A DNA stretch of 64,000 nt, taken from NCBI GenBank assembly GCA_016699695.1, contig CP065006.1, positions 62,001-126,000 of the forward strand, read 5' to 3'. Below, in pieces: positions 34,142 to 43,782 of this stretch (the stretch's first letter is position 1; each line of letters opens with the position of its first letter). The notes under the pieces are model-generated. The model made no database searches. It was not told where the DNA came from and was given only the letters and a program-made list of their open reading frames with translations. This stretch comes from Bacteroidota bacterium. Its GTDB lineage: Bacteria; Bacteroidota; Bacteroidia; Bacteroidales; UBA10428. The position numbers were made by a program, and so were the translations under genes.

Positions 34142-35044
34142 TTAAGGCTTTTTTTGCAAAACCTCAGCCTTCCTTCGCCGCGATTGATAAACCGGAAAAG
34201 CAAGCACTGCCACTAGAATTATAACTGTACCTATGTAAAAACCTGTCGACATCAATTCGGTATCGCGAAAAAACAGCCAGGCCAAAATAATACCATAAAC
34301 AGGCTCCAGATTAATGGTAAGCGCCACCAGGTAGGCCGACAGCTTTTTCATTACATCGACTTGTATGGCAAAGGCAAAGGCTGTGCAAACCAAACCAAGT
34401 AGCAACAAATAAAACACATCGCTTACAGGCAGAAGAAAGAATTCTGTACTAAAGCCTTCTGTGAATAAGAAGAAAAGGCTTATTCCAATAAAGCCACCTA
34501 CCATTTCGTAAAAAGTTATAAGGCGTGTGGAATGCTTTTGTACCAGTTTTTTGTTAAGCACAGTAAATAAACCTGCCAGAAAAGCCGAAGCCAGTGCCAC
34601 AAGAATTCCATCGAGGTAATGAATTTCGAACTGAAAAATGAGGTAAAGTCCGGCAATGATAATCAGTCCGATGATTACTTCAACAGCATTCACTTTTCGC
34701 TTCAGAATAAGGGGCTCAAGTATGCTGGTGAAGAGGGTGGTGGAAGCCAGGCATCCGAGGGTGACGGATATATTCGACAATTTAATGGCACCAAAGAAAC
34801 TAATCCAATGGGCAGCCACAATCAACCCTACCAGAAGAATTTGTATGCCCGCACGAAAGGATATTTTAAGATTAAAACCCTGCAGGAACAATAAGACGCT
34901 TAGACCCGCCACCGCTACCAGCATGCGGTACCAAACCAGGTCGATGGCAGAAATGCTGATCAGCTTGCCTAAAATGGCTGTAAAACCATAGATAAATACT
35001 ACAAAATGAAGTTTTAGCAGGCTCGTGCGATGTTCTTTGTCCAC
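34142..35044 (-). CDS. EamA/DMT-family transporter
   Basis: 300 residues with about ten hydrophobic segments, the two-fold EamA arrangement: FVVFIYGFTAILGKLISISAIDLVWYRMLVA in the first half and LVALTINLEPVYGIILAWLFFRDTELMSTGFYIGTVIILVAVLAF in the second. DMT transporters export amino acids, nucleobases or other metabolites; substrate cannot be predicted. It is the first non-AT-rich gene after the cassette-like array. A second EamA protein lies at 35875. Confidence 0.88.
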   Translation of the reverse strand: MDKEHRTSLLKLHFVVFIYGFTAILGKLISISAIDLVWYRMLVAVAGLSVLLFLQGFNLKISFRAGIQILLVGLIVAAHWISFFGAIKLSNISVTLGCLASTTLFTSILEPLILKRKVNAVEVIIGLIIIAGLYLIFQFEIHYLDGILVALASAFLAGLFTVLNKKLVQKHSTRLITFYEMVGGFIGISLFFLFTEGFSTEFFLLPVSDVFYLLLLGLVCTAFAFAIQVDVMKKLSAYLVALTINLEPVYGIILAWLFFRDTELMSTGFYIGTVIILVAVLAFPVYQSRRRKAEVLQKKP

Positions 35045-35149
35045 AAATAATATATAATTTCAGTTAAAGATGGTGAATTTTGGACAAAGATGGAAACTTG
35101 GGTTTTGCTACCGCCACCAATATAACACAACATTAAGATGCATTTTATG

Positions 35150-35851
35150 TCATTTGCTTTCAGTCATCCGTTTCACCAAACTGGCTACATGTATTTGCGT
35201 GGTATCGAAAACCTGAAGGCCTGAAAAATCGGATTGATGGAGTATGAGGGGTAATTCTGTTCCACCTAAAATAAGTCCTTGTATGGCTTCTTTTTCCTTG
35301 ATGTCTGAAACAATTCGAAGGAGTTGCTTTTTCGTTTCGGGCACAATACGATTAAAAAGCAATTCGCCCATGTAAATGCGATGAATAAACTCCTGCTGGT
35401 CGGGTACGGGGGAAACGACTTCAATACCATACTTTTCCGCTGCCTTTTGATAAAATCCCTGCGACATGGTAAAGCGGGTGCCTAAAAGTGCCACCTTAGT
35501 CAACCCGCTTTGGGCAATAGCCTGGCAGGTAACTTCTACAATACTCACCAGCGGAAGGTCAACTTTCTTTTGCAGGCTATCGAAAACCATATGAGGGGTA
35601 TTGGAAGCCATGGCCCCAAAATCGCATCCGGCAGCATCGAGAACGTTGATACGTTCTGCCAGAAAACCGACCAATTCTTCTGGTTGGTTTGCATTTATAT
35701 AAGCCAGCAATGCAGTAAGGTCGATGCTGTGCATGACCATTTCAGGGTAATCTGTGGTTCCGGCGGTTTCCTGGTAGGCTTTAATTAGCTGACGGTAATA
35801 TTCTATACTCGATTCGGGACCAATACCGCCTATGAGGCCAAGTTTTTTCAT
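35150..35851 (-). CDS. Aspartate/glutamate racemase-family protein lacking both catalytic cysteines
   Basis: 233 residues from MKKLGLIGGIGPESSIEYYRQLI at 35851; the extension to 35905 overlaps the EamA gene and is not family-like. The fold is the Asp/Glu racemase family, but the two cysteines that act as acid and base are changed: the MxCNT site reads MASNTPHMVFD (Ser) and the GCTEL site reads LGGTELPL (Gly). Cofactor-independent racemisation by the usual two-cysteine route therefore looks impossible. It may be a subfamily with another activity. Confidence 0.82.
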   Translation of the reverse strand: MKKLGLIGGIGPESSIEYYRQLIKAYQETAGTTDYPEMVMHSIDLTALLAYINANQPEELVGFLAERINVLDAAGCDFGAMASNTPHMVFDSLQKKVDLPLVSIVEVTCQAIAQSGLTKVALLGTRFTMSQGFYQKAAEKYGIEVVSPVPDQQEFIHRIYMGELLFNRIVPETKKQLLRIVSDIKEKEAIQGLILGGTELPLILHQSDFSGLQVFDTTQIHVASLVKRMTESK

Positions 35852-35874
35852 GTGAATACTATTTTCTTTAACCA

Positions 35875-36768
35875 CTAACGAATGAACAAAAGCGTGACAC
35901 CACACAGGCTTATGACTACTCCAGCTATTTCGGCCCAGGTAATTTTTTGTTTATAGAAAATCACAACAGGTGGAATAATAAGTATTGGAACAAGTGCCAT
36001 TAAAGTGGATGCGATTCCGGTTTGGGTATATTGTATGGCCAACAGCGAAAACGAAACTCCCAAAAAGGGACCAAAAAAGGAACCAATGCCTATTCCTACC
36101 ATTCCCTTTGTATGCTGCAGGGCACTTACAATACGAGGCCAACGCCTTAGAATGGTAACCAAAGCAACAAAACCCACAAAACCTGCCAAAATGCGTATTT
36201 GTGTGGCGGCAAAGGGGTCGTAATCGCCCATGCCCAGCTTACTTATTACCAAGCCAACTGCTTGTCCGATAGCCCCAAAAAAGGCAAATAGCAAGCCTTT
36301 TAGCGAAAGTTTCAGGCTAATCTTCCCATCGGCTCGGTTGCGGTTAAAAATGGCAAGTGAAATGCCAGCGATAGTTAGAAACATGCCCGCATAACTTAGC
36401 AAACTAAGTTTCTCGCCCAATACCAACCAGCCTGTAAGTGCTGTGATGGGTGGCACAAGGGTCATTACCAGCATGGCAAAACGCGAACCGATTAGGGTGT
36501 ATGATTTAAACAGGAATAAATCGCCAAACAAAAAGCCAATAAAACCCGATAAAACCAGCCATCCCCATGCCTCAGCCGAAGCATCGAGTGGGAGCAAAGC
36601 ACCACGGTATACCAGTGTGAAAAGGCTTAAAAAGATAAAACCCAACAGCAACCTGATGACATTTACCGCCAGGGAGCCTACCCTCAGGCTGGCTTGCTCA
36701 AAGGCCAGCGCTGTGATGGTCCAGAAAACTGCGGTGAGCAATGCCGCCAATTCGCCTGTGTAATTCAT
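35875..36768 (-). CDS. EamA/DMT-family transporter
   Basis: 297 residues, ten hydrophobic segments in two EamA halves (ELAALLTAVFWTITALAFEQASLRVGSLAVNVIRLLLGFIFL; SLLAIQYTQTGIASTLMALVPILIIPPVVIFYKQKITWAEIAGVVISLCGVTLLFI). A TAAATTTG lies a few bases before the start, so the transcript may be nearly leaderless. The racemase-like gene starts 23 bases after its stop, so the two are probably co-transcribed, and the transporter might export that enzyme's product; this is inference. Confidence 0.88.
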   Translation of the reverse strand: MNYTGELAALLTAVFWTITALAFEQASLRVGSLAVNVIRLLLGFIFLSLFTLVYRGALLPLDASAEAWGWLVLSGFIGFLFGDLFLFKSYTLIGSRFAMLVMTLVPPITALTGWLVLGEKLSLLSYAGMFLTIAGISLAIFNRNRADGKISLKLSLKGLLFAFFGAIGQAVGLVISKLGMGDYDPFAATQIRILAGFVGFVALVTILRRWPRIVSALQHTKGMVGIGIGSFFGPFLGVSFSLLAIQYTQTGIASTLMALVPILIIPPVVIFYKQKITWAEIAGVVISLCGVTLLFIR

Positions 36769-36899
36769 ATCGCAAATTTAATTTTTTTTGGATTGCTTGT
36801 GCCTATGACATTTGGTTCAGGATGAAAGACAGCTGCTTTGGGTTGGTACCAATTTTTCAAGCCTGCATCAATTTTGCCGTCACTTTCGAAAAATTATTC

Positions 36900-38351
36900 T
36901 TAATGCTTTAGCATCTTACCCGAATAGTATTTATTCATGCCTGAAATGGTAAAATAATAAGCACCAGATTCAAGTTCGCTTCCATCGAATTTCATGGTAG
37001 CAGACCCTGGACCAGTAAGGAAGTAACTTTCAGTTTTTATTGTCTGACCAAGTTGGTTGTATACATGCAGCGTATATTTACCTGACTGACTAATATCAAT
37101 TGAAATAGCAGCAATATCGAATAAAGGATTTGGAAATAGCCGGACAGTTCCTGATTCCTGATAACTTAAGTCAGACAGAGCAAGCGGAGCATTTCCTAAT
37201 GGATAAAAATACTTCAGAATATCATCAATGGTGGCTCGCCAGTGGCCCCAGCTATGACCTTCGTGGTATTCAGCCCAATCGTACTGGTAACCTGTTTGTG
37301 TTAAATCATCGGTAAAACCTGCCCAATCCACGCCCAAATCTTCATAAGTTCCTTCGGTAAGATAGATTTTTATGTCTTTATACTCACTTGTATAGAGATT
37401 AGCCACTTCCAAATTGTTAACCCAAAAGGCAGGAGAATGCCATCCACTGTTTGCAAAAAGCCCGGGATAGGTATAGGAAATCAATCCACTGATATTTCCA
37501 CCCAGTGAGGTACCCATGGTTAACCTGAAATCCTTCGAAGCAATTGTCCGGAATGCACTATCGACATAAGGAACCATTGTTTCGGCAATAAATTGGGCAT
37601 ACTGATAACGTTGGCTAAATCCGTACTCTTCGTTGCGGTTATTTGGCCTGATAAAAACTCCAATGAGCGGATCAATTTTATTGCTATCCAGCAAATTATC
37701 CATTACATGATCCATACCTCCCAAACTCAGGTATTCCTGACCATCGTGCACATAGACTACCGGATAAGAATAAGCCGACGCATCGTAACCAGGAGGAAGG
37801 TATACCTGAACACTGAAATTTTTATTCAACTCCGGACTTTTAATACTGAAACTTTCAATGGTTCCTTTCTCAACTCCCGGATACTCATGAATTTCCCAAG
37901 GTTGCACATAAGCAGGCATTGCCAGTTCGGAATTAGGACCATAGCCTCCCGAAACGCTAAGTGGATTCAGGGGGTCAAGTATCCAGTTTGATCCATTTAT
38001 GATAAATTTATAATCGAGTCGTGCTGTTGATTCGAATGTATGTGAATACCAGAAAAAATCTGTTCCATCTATTTTATTGCAAGTCCAGGTACCATCGCCG
38101 CCCCATCCATTAAAGTCGCCTGCAATTTCGACGCTGGTAGCAGATCCATAATAAACAAAATTAGCCGTATCCGTTTCTATTACCGGCGATCCGGCTGTAT
38201 CTAAATGGGCTACATACGATTCGATATACGTTATCCTATCCTCAAAATTGCTGATATGATTTGCCGAATCGATAATTTCCAAAAAGTTTGGTTGTCCACT
38301 TATGGTCATAACCATGGCAAGGAAAACGACGGTAGTAAAAATTGTTTTCAT
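36900..38351 (-). CDS. Secreted esterase with N-terminal early-set domain and T9SS sorting domain
   Basis: 483 residues. Signal peptide (MKTIFTTVVFLAMVMTISGQ), then an early-set/CBM48-like domain (NFVYYGSATSVEIAGDFNGWGGDGTW at about residues 63-90), an esterase-D-type alpha/beta hydrolase (YSYPVVYVHDGQEYLSLGGMDH; the nucleophile region LTMGTSLGGNISGLISYTYPG; a His in HEGHSWGHW), and a C-terminal type IX secretion domain (VRLFPNPLFDIAAISIDISQSGKYTLHVYNQLGQTIKTE...SGAYYFTISG...GKMLKH). It is exported by T9SS to the surface. Related to the esterase at 7487. Confidence 0.88.
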   Translation of the reverse strand: MKTIFTTVVFLAMVMTISGQPNFLEIIDSANHISNFEDRITYIESYVAHLDTAGSPVIETDTANFVYYGSATSVEIAGDFNGWGGDGTWTCNKIDGTDFFWYSHTFESTARLDYKFIINGSNWILDPLNPLSVSGGYGPNSELAMPAYVQPWEIHEYPGVEKGTIESFSIKSPELNKNFSVQVYLPPGYDASAYSYPVVYVHDGQEYLSLGGMDHVMDNLLDSNKIDPLIGVFIRPNNRNEEYGFSQRYQYAQFIAETMVPYVDSAFRTIASKDFRLTMGTSLGGNISGLISYTYPGLFANSGWHSPAFWVNNLEVANLYTSEYKDIKIYLTEGTYEDLGVDWAGFTDDLTQTGYQYDWAEYHEGHSWGHWRATIDDILKYFYPLGNAPLALSDLSYQESGTVRLFPNPLFDIAAISIDISQSGKYTLHVYNQLGQTIKTESYFLTGPGSATMKFDGSELESGAYYFTISGMNKYYSGKMLKH

Positions 38352-38516
38352 ATTGAATTCTGTTTATTACTTAAAGTTACTGCTTTCAAAATGTGATTGA
38401 CAATCAATTTATAGAAAAAGGCACTTCGATAAAGAAATAATATTAGCCTCCAAAGCTCGGTGACTGATTATTTCATATGGTATTCTCTATTCTATTATAT
38501 ATGCCAAAAAGAATCA

Positions 38517-38936
38517 TCAGTTTAAAAGTTTTATTCGTATCACTTTCAAAATGTTATCTAAATCTATTGCTGATTTCACTTCAATTTTTATGGACCTACC
38601 TTCGGCATATTTTTTTGCTTTTTGCAATTCGTTCTTAATTGAAATTGGCAGATCGCTACTATGAATCAATTCAGATGCTTTTCCGCCGAATGTAAACGTT
38701 ACTTGAAAATAGTTGTCGCACGGTATTACAAACATTACATTTCTATTCCCTGTAAGCATTTTGAGTATCCAACCCGATTTTTGGCCATAAAAATTCCACT
38801 CCGATTTAAAATTGCCATATTCCGTTTCAATGAATTCTGCAATTTTATCCAAATAGTCTTTCGTCTCGGCCAAATCAGCGAATAAACTCTTATCGTCAGG
38901 CTTAAGGTTTTTATCAGAATAGATGCTTGCTGACAC
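38517..38936 (-). CDS. DUF3788-family protein
   Basis: 139 residues with the DUF3788 core: EWNFYGQKSGWILKMLTGNRNVMFVIPCDNYFQVTFTFGGKAS and a basic C-terminal half (ELQKAKKYAEGRSIKIEVKSAIDLDNILKVIRIK). Members have unknown function and often occur in mobile or defence-rich regions. No ATG fits; the start is a GTG at 38936, and the same frame is open about 50 bases further up to a TAA, so the true start is uncertain. It lies beside the IS element. Confidence 0.75.
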   Translation of the reverse strand: MSASIYSDKNLKPDDKSLFADLAETKDYLDKIAEFIETEYGNFKSEWNFYGQKSGWILKMLTGNRNVMFVIPCDNYFQVTFTFGGKASELIHSSDLPISIKNELQKAKKYAEGRSIKIEVKSAIDLDNILKVIRIKLLN

Positions 38937-39088
38937 AGTTCTTTCAGGTTTAAGAATGATTTCGTGATAGTCAATAAAATGTTTAACTTCTTAAAATTCA
39001 ATTTAATTGATTTACCTAAATCGAATTCGAGATTAGCGCATGCTATTACTGGGTGCCACATTTCAATGGCCAATTTTATTTATTCTTT

Positions 39089-40399
39089 CACTAGTGGGCA
39101 TTATAAATTAAGTTACGTTCTTTGAAATTCTTTGTACATCGCAGTTGTAGCGTTTTTTGATAGCGTGACGATTTGAATTGAATAGTTAGATATTTGCTTC
39201 AAAACAAGCAAATTCTATGAATCAAGGTAAATTTATCTTCGCACAACTTACAGATTTTTTACCCCGCAGGGTTTTTGATCGGATTGTTCAAAATCATGAA
39301 GGGAATAAGTATGTTAGAACATTCACTTGTTGGAATCAGATGCTTTGCATGGTCTTTGGACAGCTAACTTCAAGAGACAGTATGCGTGATCTAATGCTTA
39401 GTTTGGAAGCACATCAACCCAAATATTATCACCTTGGATTTGGGCCTTCAGTATCCCGACGAAATCTAGGCACTTCAAATGCAAAACGCAGTTATAGAAT
39501 ATTTGAAGAGTTTGCTTACGTTTTAATTGAGCAGGCCAGAAGGAGTTGCTACAAAACCGATTTCGAAGTCAAGGTAGACGGTAACGTTTATGCATTAGAT
39601 TCCACAACTATTGATCTATGTTTGAGTGTTTTTTGGTGGGCTGAGTTCCGAAAGGCAAAGGGAGGCATAAAACTTCACACCTTATATGATGTGAAGACAT
39701 CCATCCCAAGCTTTTTACATATCACCAAAGCAAGTGTCCATGATGTCAATATACTTGATCTCATCCAATTTGAAGCTGGAAGTTTTTATGTGGTTGATAA
39801 AGCATATATTGACTTCCGTCGTTTGCATAGATTGCATTCTCAAGGCGCATATTTTGTAACAAGAGCCAAAGAAAATATGCGTTTTAGGCGACTATATTCC
39901 AGAGTTGTTGACAAAACAAAAGGAGTACAATATGATCAGGTTGGAAAGCTAGAAACACACTATTCGAAAAAGGAATATCCCGATAAACTTCGCAGAATAA
40001 AGTATTATGATCAGGAAAGTAAAAATGAACTTGTTTTCTTAACCAATAATACCGAGTTAGAAGCCAAAGAGATCGCCATGTTGTATAAGAAACGCTGGGA
40101 AGTTGAACTATTTTTCAAATGGATGAAACAACACTTAAAGATTAAATCCTTTTGGGGAAATTCAATGAATGCTGTTAAGATCCAAATATATTGTGGGATC
40201 ATTGCTTACTGTTTAGTCGCCATAATTGGAAACAAACTGAAAGTTGACCGTCCAATCTACGAAATATTACAAATATTCAGCATTTCTCTACTCGATAAAA
40301 CGCCTGTAAGAGAGATACTTACAAAATGCGATTACAAATATGTCAAAGAACTTCAAGTTAAACAATTAAAAATCAGTGGGTTTTAAGTGCCCACTAATG
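39089..40399 (+). mobile_element. Complete IS4-family insertion sequence, 1311 bp
   Basis: The ends are CACTAGTGGGCA (39089-39100) and its inverted copy TGCCCACTAATG (40388-40399), matching in 11 of 12 bases. One transposase gene fills the element. A 9-bp duplication flanks it. All parts are intact, so it may be active. I cannot name the IS; comparison with known elements would be needed. Confidence 0.9.
39217..40386 (+). CDS. IS4-family transposase
   Basis: 389 residues. The N-terminal domain (MNQGKFIFAQLTDFLPRRVFDRIVQNHEGNKYVRTFTCWNQML) is DUF4372-like, typical of IS4 elements. The DDE core shows YALDSTTIDL (first Asp), FYVVDKAYIDFRRL (second Asp) and YKKRWEVELFFKWMKQHLKIKSFWG, which fits the IS4 signature Y-x2-R-x3-E-x6-K with the catalytic Glu. 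Full length; the stop lies 2 bases before the right inverted repeat. Catalyses cut-and-paste transposition of the element. Confidence 0.95.
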   Translation: MNQGKFIFAQLTDFLPRRVFDRIVQNHEGNKYVRTFTCWNQMLCMVFGQLTSRDSMRDLMLSLEAHQPKYYHLGFGPSVSRRNLGTSNAKRSYRIFEEFAYVLIEQARRSCYKTDFEVKVDGNVYALDSTTIDLCLSVFWWAEFRKAKGGIKLHTLYDVKTSIPSFLHITKASVHDVNILDLIQFEAGSFYVVDKAYIDFRRLHRLHSQGAYFVTRAKENMRFRRLYSRVVDKTKGVQYDQVGKLETHYSKKEYPDKLRRIKYYDQESKNELVFLTNNTELEAKEIAMLYKKRWEVELFFKWMKQHLKIKSFWGNSMNAVKIQIYCGIIAYCLVAIIGNKLKVDRPIYEILQIFSISLLDKTPVREILTKCDYKYVKELQVKQLKISGF

Positions 40400-42706
40400 T
40401 TATTCTTTATCTACCTCCAATTGATTCTTCTTACGTCCAAACACCTTGCGAATAAATTCACCTACACCTTCTTCCTTAATCGCTGAAACATCAATGAGTG
40501 GTTGCTTGTATTCTTCGACATAGTCGCTGCATGCAAGTGTTTCTGATATTTCCGGATCGATTTTAAAGCTGCTTGTTTTAAGGTATTTATACAGTGGATC
40601 GGCATAAAGCTTTGTAAGAAACAGTGCGCTAATGGGCAAAGCCATTGCGCTTCCCTGTCCATAACTTAAATTACGGAAACTCACTGCCGGATTGTCAGCA
40701 CCTACCCATACTCCCATAACCAGGTTAGGCGTCAGGCACATAAACCAACCATCGCTATGGTTCTGGGTGGTGCCCGTTTTTCCGGCCAGATCACTTGAAA
40801 TGCCATATTTCGATTGCAAACTTTGGGCAGTTCCACGTTCCACAGTACCCTTCAGCATAGCTAACATGCTTTGTGCCGATTGTGCGCTCAGCACAGAATC
40901 CTGGAGCTCATGGGCAGGATCGGAATAAATTACCTGACCCTGCGAGTTCTCGATACGTCTAATAAGTCGGGGGGCAACCGTGCGGCCATTGTTGGCAAAT
41001 ACGCAATAAGCCTGTACCATTTCGTATAGCGAAACTTCGCCTGCACCAAGTGCAAGAGAAGGTACAGCCGGAAGATCAGAGCTTATTCCCATTTTATGCG
41101 CAAGTTCAATGGTCTCCTGAATACCAACCTTTGTAATGATTCTTGCACTTACTGTATTTACGGATTGAGCCAGGGCGCCTTTCATGGAATAGAAGCCACC
41201 ATACTTTAAATCGGCATTTTGAGGTACCCAGTTCTGGTAATCGGGGTAAGCCACACTGTCGTTGGCAAAATAGTCGCAAGGCGAGATTCCTTTTTCAAGT
41301 GCCGCTGCATACACAATGGGCTTAAAGGTCGATCCTGCCTGCCTTTTGGCTTTTACATGGTCGAATTTGAAAAACTTATACCCGGCGCCTCCGACCCAAA
41401 CCAACACATCGCCATTGAAAGGATTCATGACCAACACACCAGCCTGAAGGGTTTTAAAATGATGAAGCACCGAATCGAGTGGAGAGAGGAGTGTGTCGTG
41501 CTCACCTTTTGGGCCATAAACCTCCATGGCAACGGGTGTTTTCATGGCTGCGAGCGCCTCGTTATGCGATAAGCCTTCTCTCCGGAGACTTTTATAGGTC
41601 TGGCTTTGTTCTATTTGCCGACGGGCCATTTCAGGATTCTTCTTCCAGGGCTCCTTGTTTTTCCAATGCGCATCGAATCTTGTCTGCAGGCTGGCCAGAT
41701 GCAGGCTTAACGCCTCTTCGGCCAATAGCTGCATGGTATAATTCACCGTGGTATAAATGTTCAAGCCATCGGCGTAGAGGTTGTAAGGCGTTCCATCGGG
41801 TTTTTTTGCGTCTTTCAGAATTTCACCTAGCTCCTGGCGCAGCTGTTCGCGAAAATAAGGTGCCGGACCTTCGGTATGGTTAAACGGTCTGTAGCGCAGT
41901 TCGAGGGGCAAGTCAAGGATTGAATCAGCAGCCTCTTTCATAAGGAATTTATGCTTTTTCATTTGCGCCAGCACTGTGTTACGACGCTTAAGTGCTGCTT
42001 CGCGGTGCAGGCGTGGATTATAGCTGGTATTGGCCTTTAAAAGCCCCACCAGCAGGGCACCCTCCTGCACATTGAGCTCCGCTGGCTTTTTACTGAAATA
42101 AACCAGCGAGGCTGTTTCGATGCCATAGGTGTTTTCGCCAAACGATACGGTGTTGAGGTATAAGCTTAGGATTTCGTCTTTGGTATAGATTTTCTCCAGC
42201 CTTAAGGCAATTTTTATCTCCTTGATTTTGGCTATGGGCATGTTGAACAGCCGGTATTGTTTACGAGGGAAAAGGTTCTTGGCCAGTTGCTGGCTCAGTG
42301 TACTGCCACCACCGGCACTTTTATTACCTAAAATCACCGATTTAATCAATACCCTCATAGAGCTGCGAAAATCGACTCCCTTGTGTTTGTAAAAACGCAC
42401 ATCTTCTGTGGCAATCAGAGCGTGTAAAAAGCTCACTGGAATTTCGTCAAGACTGGCATTGGTACGGTTCTCGTAATAGTACCTGCCCAACAAACGATTA
42501 TCGACCGAGATGATATCCGAAGCCTGGTTGTTTTTCAGTTGGCGTAACTCGGTTTCGTCGGGTAATGGGCCAAATATACCCCAATGAACCATAAATTGCA
42601 GCGATAGGATAAGTAAAAGCAAACCGACAATAAAAATAGCTGCTACCTTAAGCAGTAAACTTGTAAAACCTTTTATGGGTAAAGTAAATTCTGAACTTTC
42701 TTTCAT
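40400..42706 (-). CDS. Class A penicillin-binding protein (PBP1a-like)
   Basis: 768 residues, bifunctional peptidoglycan synthase anchored by one N-terminal helix. Transglycosylase: ATEDVRFYKHKGVDFRSSMR with catalytic Glu, GGSTLSQQLAKNLFPRK and EKIYTKDEILSLYLNTVSFG. Transpeptidase: nucleophile Ser in AGSTFKPIVYAAALE (SxxK), SVNTVSARI (SxN) and AGKTGTTQNHSDGWF (KTG). The IS inserted exactly at its stop codon, which is inside the target duplication, so the protein is unaltered. Its start overlaps the dehydrogenase stop by 4 bases, so the two genes are coupled. Confidence 0.95.
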   Translation of the reverse strand: MKESSEFTLPIKGFTSLLLKVAAIFIVGLLLLILSLQFMVHWGIFGPLPDETELRQLKNNQASDIISVDNRLLGRYYYENRTNASLDEIPVSFLHALIATEDVRFYKHKGVDFRSSMRVLIKSVILGNKSAGGGSTLSQQLAKNLFPRKQYRLFNMPIAKIKEIKIALRLEKIYTKDEILSLYLNTVSFGENTYGIETASLVYFSKKPAELNVQEGALLVGLLKANTSYNPRLHREAALKRRNTVLAQMKKHKFLMKEAADSILDLPLELRYRPFNHTEGPAPYFREQLRQELGEILKDAKKPDGTPYNLYADGLNIYTTVNYTMQLLAEEALSLHLASLQTRFDAHWKNKEPWKKNPEMARRQIEQSQTYKSLRREGLSHNEALAAMKTPVAMEVYGPKGEHDTLLSPLDSVLHHFKTLQAGVLVMNPFNGDVLVWVGGAGYKFFKFDHVKAKRQAGSTFKPIVYAAALEKGISPCDYFANDSVAYPDYQNWVPQNADLKYGGFYSMKGALAQSVNTVSARIITKVGIQETIELAHKMGISSDLPAVPSLALGAGEVSLYEMVQAYCVFANNGRTVAPRLIRRIENSQGQVIYSDPAHELQDSVLSAQSAQSMLAMLKGTVERGTAQSLQSKYGISSDLAGKTGTTQNHSDGWFMCLTPNLVMGVWVGADNPAVSFRNLSYGQGSAMALPISALFLTKLYADPLYKYLKTSSFKIDPEISETLACSDYVEEYKQPLIDVSAIKEEGVGEFIRKVFGRKKNQLEVDKE

Positions 42707-43653
42707 GCTTTTCCAATCTGTATGATGTTTTTACCTTGTGTACGGCCCTTTTCGGCATAGGCATGGGCATCTGCTGTCTGTTCAAGGGAAAATACCTTTT
42801 CGATATGCAGACGCAGCTTCTTTTCTTCTATCCACCTTGCAATTTGGTCCATATCCGCGGCGGAATGCTTCCGCAACAGGGTTTTTACCTTTTTTCCGCC
42901 ATTGAAAGCCTGGAACAGTTTATGGAAAAATACTTTGGGCCGTGGGAGGGTTGTTACGTAAACACCGTTAGGTTTGAGCAAACGCTTTGTTTTTAAAAAA
43001 GAATAGTTGCCGATTACATCGAAAAACACATCCACTTTTTCTGAAAGAGAAAGCAAGTTTATGCGCTGATAATCGATAAACTGGTCGGGATTGAAGGAAG
43101 ATATAAACGCTTCGTTGCGTCCACTGGCCACCGCAATTACATTCGCCTGCATAAGTTTGGCCATTTGCAAGGCTAAATGACCCACACCGCCTGATGCACC
43201 ATTAATCAGCACTGTCTGTCCGGGTTTTACGCCGGCTTTGTCGCGTAAGGCCTGCAGAGCGGTGAGAGCAGCCAGGGGATAACCTGCGGCTTCTTCTGGG
43301 CTGATTCCATCAGGCTTCAGGGCAAAACACTGTTCATGCCCGAGTGCAAATTCAGCCAATGCCCCTCCATATGTATTGTCCAGATCGCCAAAAACCCAAT
43401 CGCCCACTTTAAAGCGATGCACGAGACTACCTACCTCAACCACCTTTCCGCAAACATCATAACCTAAAACTACCGGAAAAGGAGATCCAAAAATAAACCG
43501 ATGCTTTCCCTTCCTTTGTTTAAAGTCCACGGGATTCACTGACGAGGCAAAAACCCTGATCATCAATTGTTTTTCGGAAGGCTTGGGTTTGGGAATATCT
43601 GCCAGGTGAAGTACTCCCGGATCTCCCCATTGGTTGAGAACTGCTGCTTGCAT
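42703..43653 (-). CDS. Quinone-oxidoreductase-like MDR dehydrogenase
   Basis: 316 residues from MQAAVLNQWGDPGVLHLADIPKPKPSEKQLMIRVFASSVNPVD at 43653; the frame extends to 43689 without family support. Medium-chain dehydrogenase/reductase fold: the N-terminal GroES-like domain (GYDVCGKVVEVG) and the Rossmann motif GASGGVGHLALQMAKLM. No zinc-binding cysteine/histidine set is visible, so it belongs to the zinc-free quinone-oxidoreductase branch using NADPH. Translationally coupled with the downstream PBP gene; the reason for the pairing is unclear. Confidence 0.85.
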   Translation of the reverse strand: MQAAVLNQWGDPGVLHLADIPKPKPSEKQLMIRVFASSVNPVDFKQRKGKHRFIFGSPFPVVLGYDVCGKVVEVGSLVHRFKVGDWVFGDLDNTYGGALAEFALGHEQCFALKPDGISPEEAAGYPLAALTALQALRDKAGVKPGQTVLINGASGGVGHLALQMAKLMQANVIAVASGRNEAFISSFNPDQFIDYQRINLLSLSEKVDVFFDVIGNYSFLKTKRLLKPNGVYVTTLPRPKVFFHKLFQAFNGGKKVKTLLRKHSAADMDQIARWIEEKKLRLHIEKVFSLEQTADAHAYAEKGRTQGKNIIQIGKA

Positions 43654-43782
43654 GCTTTCTTTGTTTCGTGCCCAAATATAACCAATCACACCAACCGGTT
43701 GAAGAATTGTTCGAAAATTAAGTGAACAAGTGCTTTTAGGTTGGCAAGATTGACTGTATTTTAGGCGAATAATCTCTACTGT

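Larger units (their letters stand above)
39080..40408. repeat. 9-bp target-site duplication flanking the IS
   Basis: TTATTCTTT occurs at 39080-39088 and again at 40400-40408, immediately outside the two IS ends. The right copy contains the stop codon and last two codons of the PBP gene. Perfect copies imply a fairly recent insertion. Confidence 0.85.
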
